A stretch of 64,000 nucleotides of DNA from Bolinopsis microptera. Taxonomy: Eukaryota > Ctenophora > Tentaculata > Lobata > Bolinopsidae. The notes below the pieces were generated by a model. The model was not told the origin of the DNA, did no database searches, and was given only the letters and a program-made list of their open reading frames with translations. The stretch is from assembly GCF_026151205.1 (NCBI RefSeq), contig NC_087083.1, forward strand, positions 3,362,536 through 3,426,535, written 5' to 3'. Made by a program: the position numbers and the translations under genes. Of this stretch, positions 60,430-64,000 are shown piece by piece (position 1 is the stretch's first letter; the number at the start of each line of letters is the position of its first letter).

Positions 60430-62055
60430 ACTGAGTTATTCTAATGTTGGCCCGGACAGTACTCCTAAAAAATACCTACGCACCGGCCCGGACAGTACTC
60501 CTTAAGAAAGTACATACACACCGGCCCGGACAGTACTCCTAAAGAAAATACCTACACACCGGCCCGGACAGTACTCCTTAAGAAAATACCTACACACCGG
60601 CCCGGACAGTACTCCTTAAGAAAATACCTACACACCGGCCCGGACAGTACTCCTTAAGAAAATACCTACACACCGGCCCGGACAGTACTCCTTAAGAAAA
60701 TACCTACACACCGGCCCGGACAGTACTCCTTAAGAAAATACCTACACACCGGCCCGGACAGTACTCCTTAAGAAAATACCTACACACCGGCCCGGACAGT
60801 ACTCCTTAAGAAAATACCTACACACCGGCCCGGACAATACTCCTTAAGAAAATACCTACATACCGGCCCGGACAATACTCCTTAAGAAAATACCTACACA
60901 CCGGCCCGGACAATACTCCTTAAGAAAATACCTACACACCGGCCCGGACAGTACTCCTTAAGAAAATACCTACACACCGGCCCGGACAGTACTCTTTAAG
61001 AAAATACCTACAAACCGGCCCGGACAGTACTCCTTAAGAAAATACCTACACACTGGCCCGGACAGTACTCCTTAAGAAAATACCTACACACCGGCCCGGA
61101 CAGTACTCCTTAAGAAAATACCTACACACCGGCCCGGACAGTACTCCTTATAAAGATAATACCTACACACTGGCCCGGACAGTACTCCTTAAGAAAATAC
61201 CTACACACCGGCCCAGACAGTACTCCTGAAGAAAATACCTACACACCGGCCCGGACAGTACTCCTGAAGAAAATACCTACACACCGGCCCGGACAGTACT
61301 CCTGAAGAAAATACCTACACACTGGCCCGGACAGTACTCCTGAAGAAAATACCTACACACTGGCCCGGACAGTACTCCTTAAGAAAATACCTACACACCG
61401 GCCCGGACAGTACTCCTTAAGAAAGTACATACACACCGGCCCGGACAGTACTCCTAAAGAAAATACCTACACACCGGCCCGGACAGTACTCCTGAAGAAA
61501 ATACCTACACACTGGCCCGGACAGTACTCCTGAAGAAAATACCTACACACCGGCCCGGACAGTACTCCTTAAGAAAATACCTACACACCGGCCCGGACAG
61601 TACTCCTTATAAAGATAATACCTACACACCGGCCCGGACAGTACTCCTTAAGAAAATACCTACACACTGGCCCGGACAGTACTCCTGAAGAAAATACCTA
61701 CACACTGGCCCGGACAGTACTCCTTAAGAAAATACCTACACACCGGCCCGGACAGTACTCCTGAAGAAAATACCTACACACTGGCCCGGACAGTACTCCT
61801 GAAGAAAATACCTACACACTGGCCCGGACAGTACTTCTGAAGAAAATACCTACACACCGGCCCGGACAGTACTCCTGAAGAAAATACCTACACACCGGCC
61901 CGGACAGTACTCCTGAAGAAAATACCTACACACCGGCCCGGACAGTACTCCTTAAGAAAATACCTACACACCGGCCCGGACAGTACTCCTGAAGAAAATA
62001 CCTACACACCGGCCCGGACAGTACTCCTGAAGAAAATACCTACACACCGGCCCGG
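60430..62055. repeat. 38-bp array, about 42 copies
   Basis: Units of GGCCCGGACAGTACTCCTTA plus AGAAAATACCTACACACC. Variants CTGAAG for CTTAAG and CACTGG for CACCGG occur in runs, showing local homogenisation. Confidence 0.93.
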
Positions 62056-62807
62056 AGTAGCGGCAGTATGTTATATAAGAAATAGAAACGTTGACCACTC
62101 CGCAAGCAACCCTAGTATGAGCCACAATGTTAGGGTGGCATCAATTTAATAAAATGATAACTGTAACCACATACCAAAATGTAGCCAAGGTACGACTAAG
62201 ACGTCTTTAAAAATGTACAACGGCCCTTATATGGGCAGCGTGCTATATTAGCTATTCAAGAGTCAAGTACCTGTCACCCAGTTACTGCGGGTCCCTTACT
62301 ATCACCCACACGTAAACCAACTTCGGCCCAAGGTAACATTGGTCGAAGTTGGCTACATCTTGGTAACAGTAATAGTACAACAATTGCCATGTTACAATAA
62401 GTAAAACCCGTGACTTCTCAGCTGAATCATTACCCATTTGTACAATTTCAATATTGTCATAGCAATCAGATTAAACCTAATGTTTGTTATTGTCCAAGAA
62501 GGTACGTTGTTGTCATAAAACATTGAGGATCAGTAGCCATGGCAACTGTAGTAACTGTAGTAACTGCGGAGTGTGGTAACTGCAGTAACTGCAGTAACTA
62601 TGGTAACCAATATGTTAAGGTGGCATGAAGAAGAGGGAGCTAACAAAATACAGATTAATGGTAGCAGACTACAAGGTAAATAACAAGCCAGGAGAGAGCT
62701 GACTAAGGCACTGTATGACGGCGAGATGTACACTGTGTGTGTACTCTGCTCACAATACCTGCTGATTAAAGATTCAAATGTCAGCTCCGCTAGTGGCGTT
62801 CCCCGCC

Positions 62808-62831
62808 CACGTGACTCCTCCCGCCCACGTG
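62808..62831. promoter_or_regulatory. duplicated CCCGCCCACGTGACTCCT element
   Basis: An 18-bp direct repeat with CACGTG at 62808 and 62826. It resembles USF/MAX-type sites. No gene start is identified beside it. Confidence 0.35.
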
Positions 62832-62914
62832 ACTCCTAATCAGACAAGGGTCGACTAATTACGCAGTGACGTAACCTGGAGTAGCAGAGAGTGCTCTATA
62901 CCTACAGCACATTA

Positions 62915-63485
62915 TAGAGCCTTTCAAACAAGGCCTTTCAAACAGGGCCTTTCAAACAGGGTCTTTTAAACGGGGCCTTTCAAACAGGGCCTTCCAAACA
63001 GAGCCTTTCAAACAGGGCCTTCCAAACGGGGCTTCCGAACAGAGCCTTTCAAACAAAGCCTTTCAAACGGGGCTTCCGAACAGAGCCTTTCAAGCAGGGC
63101 CTTCCAAACAGGGCCTCTCAAACAGGGCGTTCCGAACAGAGCCTTTCAAACAGAGCCTTTCAAACGGGGCTTCCGAACAAGGCCTTCCAAACAGAGCCTT
63201 TTAAACAGGGCCTTCCAAACAGAGCCTTTTAAACAGGGCCTTTCAAACAGAGCCTTTCGGACGGGGCTTTTCAATCAAGGCCTTTCAAACAAGGCCACTC
63301 AAACAGGGCCTTTTAAACAGAAACTTTCAAACAGAGCCTTTCAAACAGGGCCTTTTAAACAGGGCCTTTCAAACAGGGCCTTTCAAACAAGGCCTTTCAA
63401 ACAGGGCCTTTTAAACAGAGCCTTTCAAACAGGGCCTTTCGGATGGGCCTTTTAAACAGGGCCTCCCAAACAGAGCCCTTTCAAG
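62915..63485. repeat. 14-bp array (GGGCCTTTCAAACA)n
   Basis: About 40 imperfect copies, more diverged than the other arrays. Confidence 0.9.
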
Positions 63486-64000
63486 TTAATTATAATATCG
63501 ATCCTTTTATTTTAAGGTAATTGGTTTGCAAACATGTAAAACTCCAGCAATCCTAAAACTTTGTCTAAGGATTGAGAAGGTGGTTAGTACCTGACAGTGT
63601 TAATATTAGAGAATTAGGTGAGATGAACAAAATTAAACCTTATTGAGAGAGCTTGAAATGATATTTTATATCATCAAGATCGCTTTGTTTCACGAATTTC
63701 ATTGTTGATGTCTCTGCAATTTTTACGTTTTTTCAAGTCAGCACTATCATCAAATTAAAATGAACATTTTGGTACTCGATAAAAGGCATACCCACAAGAA
63801 CCAGTATGATCCTACCTACCTGCTATGCCGAGAAGCATTTCGTTTAAAAGTTATAGTCGTTTTGCAGAGTTACAGAATAATAGCCACTGACGACGACACA
63901 GATACGTATACTACGTATTATATACGTATTATATACGTATTATACACGTAATATAAGGGGTGTGAAGAGATTTCAGGTTACAAGGCAAGAAACAAAATAA
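63486..64000. other. no gene seen
   Basis: A 63-codon open stretch at 63760-63951 shows no family resemblance. There is a short TATACGTAT run near 63910. Confidence 0.5.

Overview
The window is animal (metazoan) nuclear DNA. It holds spliced genes with GT-AG introns, two recognisable animal signalling genes, Penelope-like retroelements with GIY-YIG endonucleases, several DNA transposon remnants, a U6 snRNA fragment and very many tandem repeats. I cannot name the phylum. The mixture suits a repeat-rich marine invertebrate, but nothing in the sequence settles it. Most long open frames are repeat arrays whose period is a multiple of three or that lack stops; they are not genes.

Layout. (1) 578-14885, minus strand: nine exons coding the first 315 residues of the calcineurin A (PP2B) catalytic subunit, with the 3' part of the gene beyond position 1. 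Its introns hold a mariner-like element, a 391-bp trimer flanked by 18-bp direct repeats, a 2-kb element filled with purine repeats, and many minisatellites. (2) 14886-20625: intergenic, with a mariner-type end, a 5'-truncated Penelope-like element (16.7-18.1 kb) and a fold-back element (19.1-19.6 kb). (3) 20626-41359, minus strand: a complete Slo1/BK-type potassium channel gene, about 30 exons and about 1,177 residues (S0-S6 with filter TIGYGD, RCK1, RCK2). It has two pairs of same-phase duplicated exons, one at the S6 gate and one at the calcium-bowl position, and alternative C-terminal exons. (4) 41360-64000: no convincing host gene. It holds a MULE/FLYWCH remnant, a second Penelope-like endonuclease ORF with a complete hammerhead ribozyme motif beside it, a TA-flanked MITE, E-box clusters and about fifteen minisatellites.

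The main observation is a relation between minisatellites and splice sites. In both genes many arrays begin within tens of bases of an exon boundary, and several are built from copies of the boundary itself. About 36 copies of the end of the Slo S5 exon with its GTGAGT donor fill 34.8-37.9 kb. Calcineurin exon 5's end and donor are repeated over 9.6-12.5 kb. Four copies of the 5' end and acceptor of a Slo RCK2 exon sit at 26.6-27.9 kb. The end of the next RCK2 exon is duplicated on both sides of an 8-bp array at 23.5-23.8 kb. So these introns seem to grow by amplifying their own splice junctions, leaving many decoy splice sites beside the real ones.
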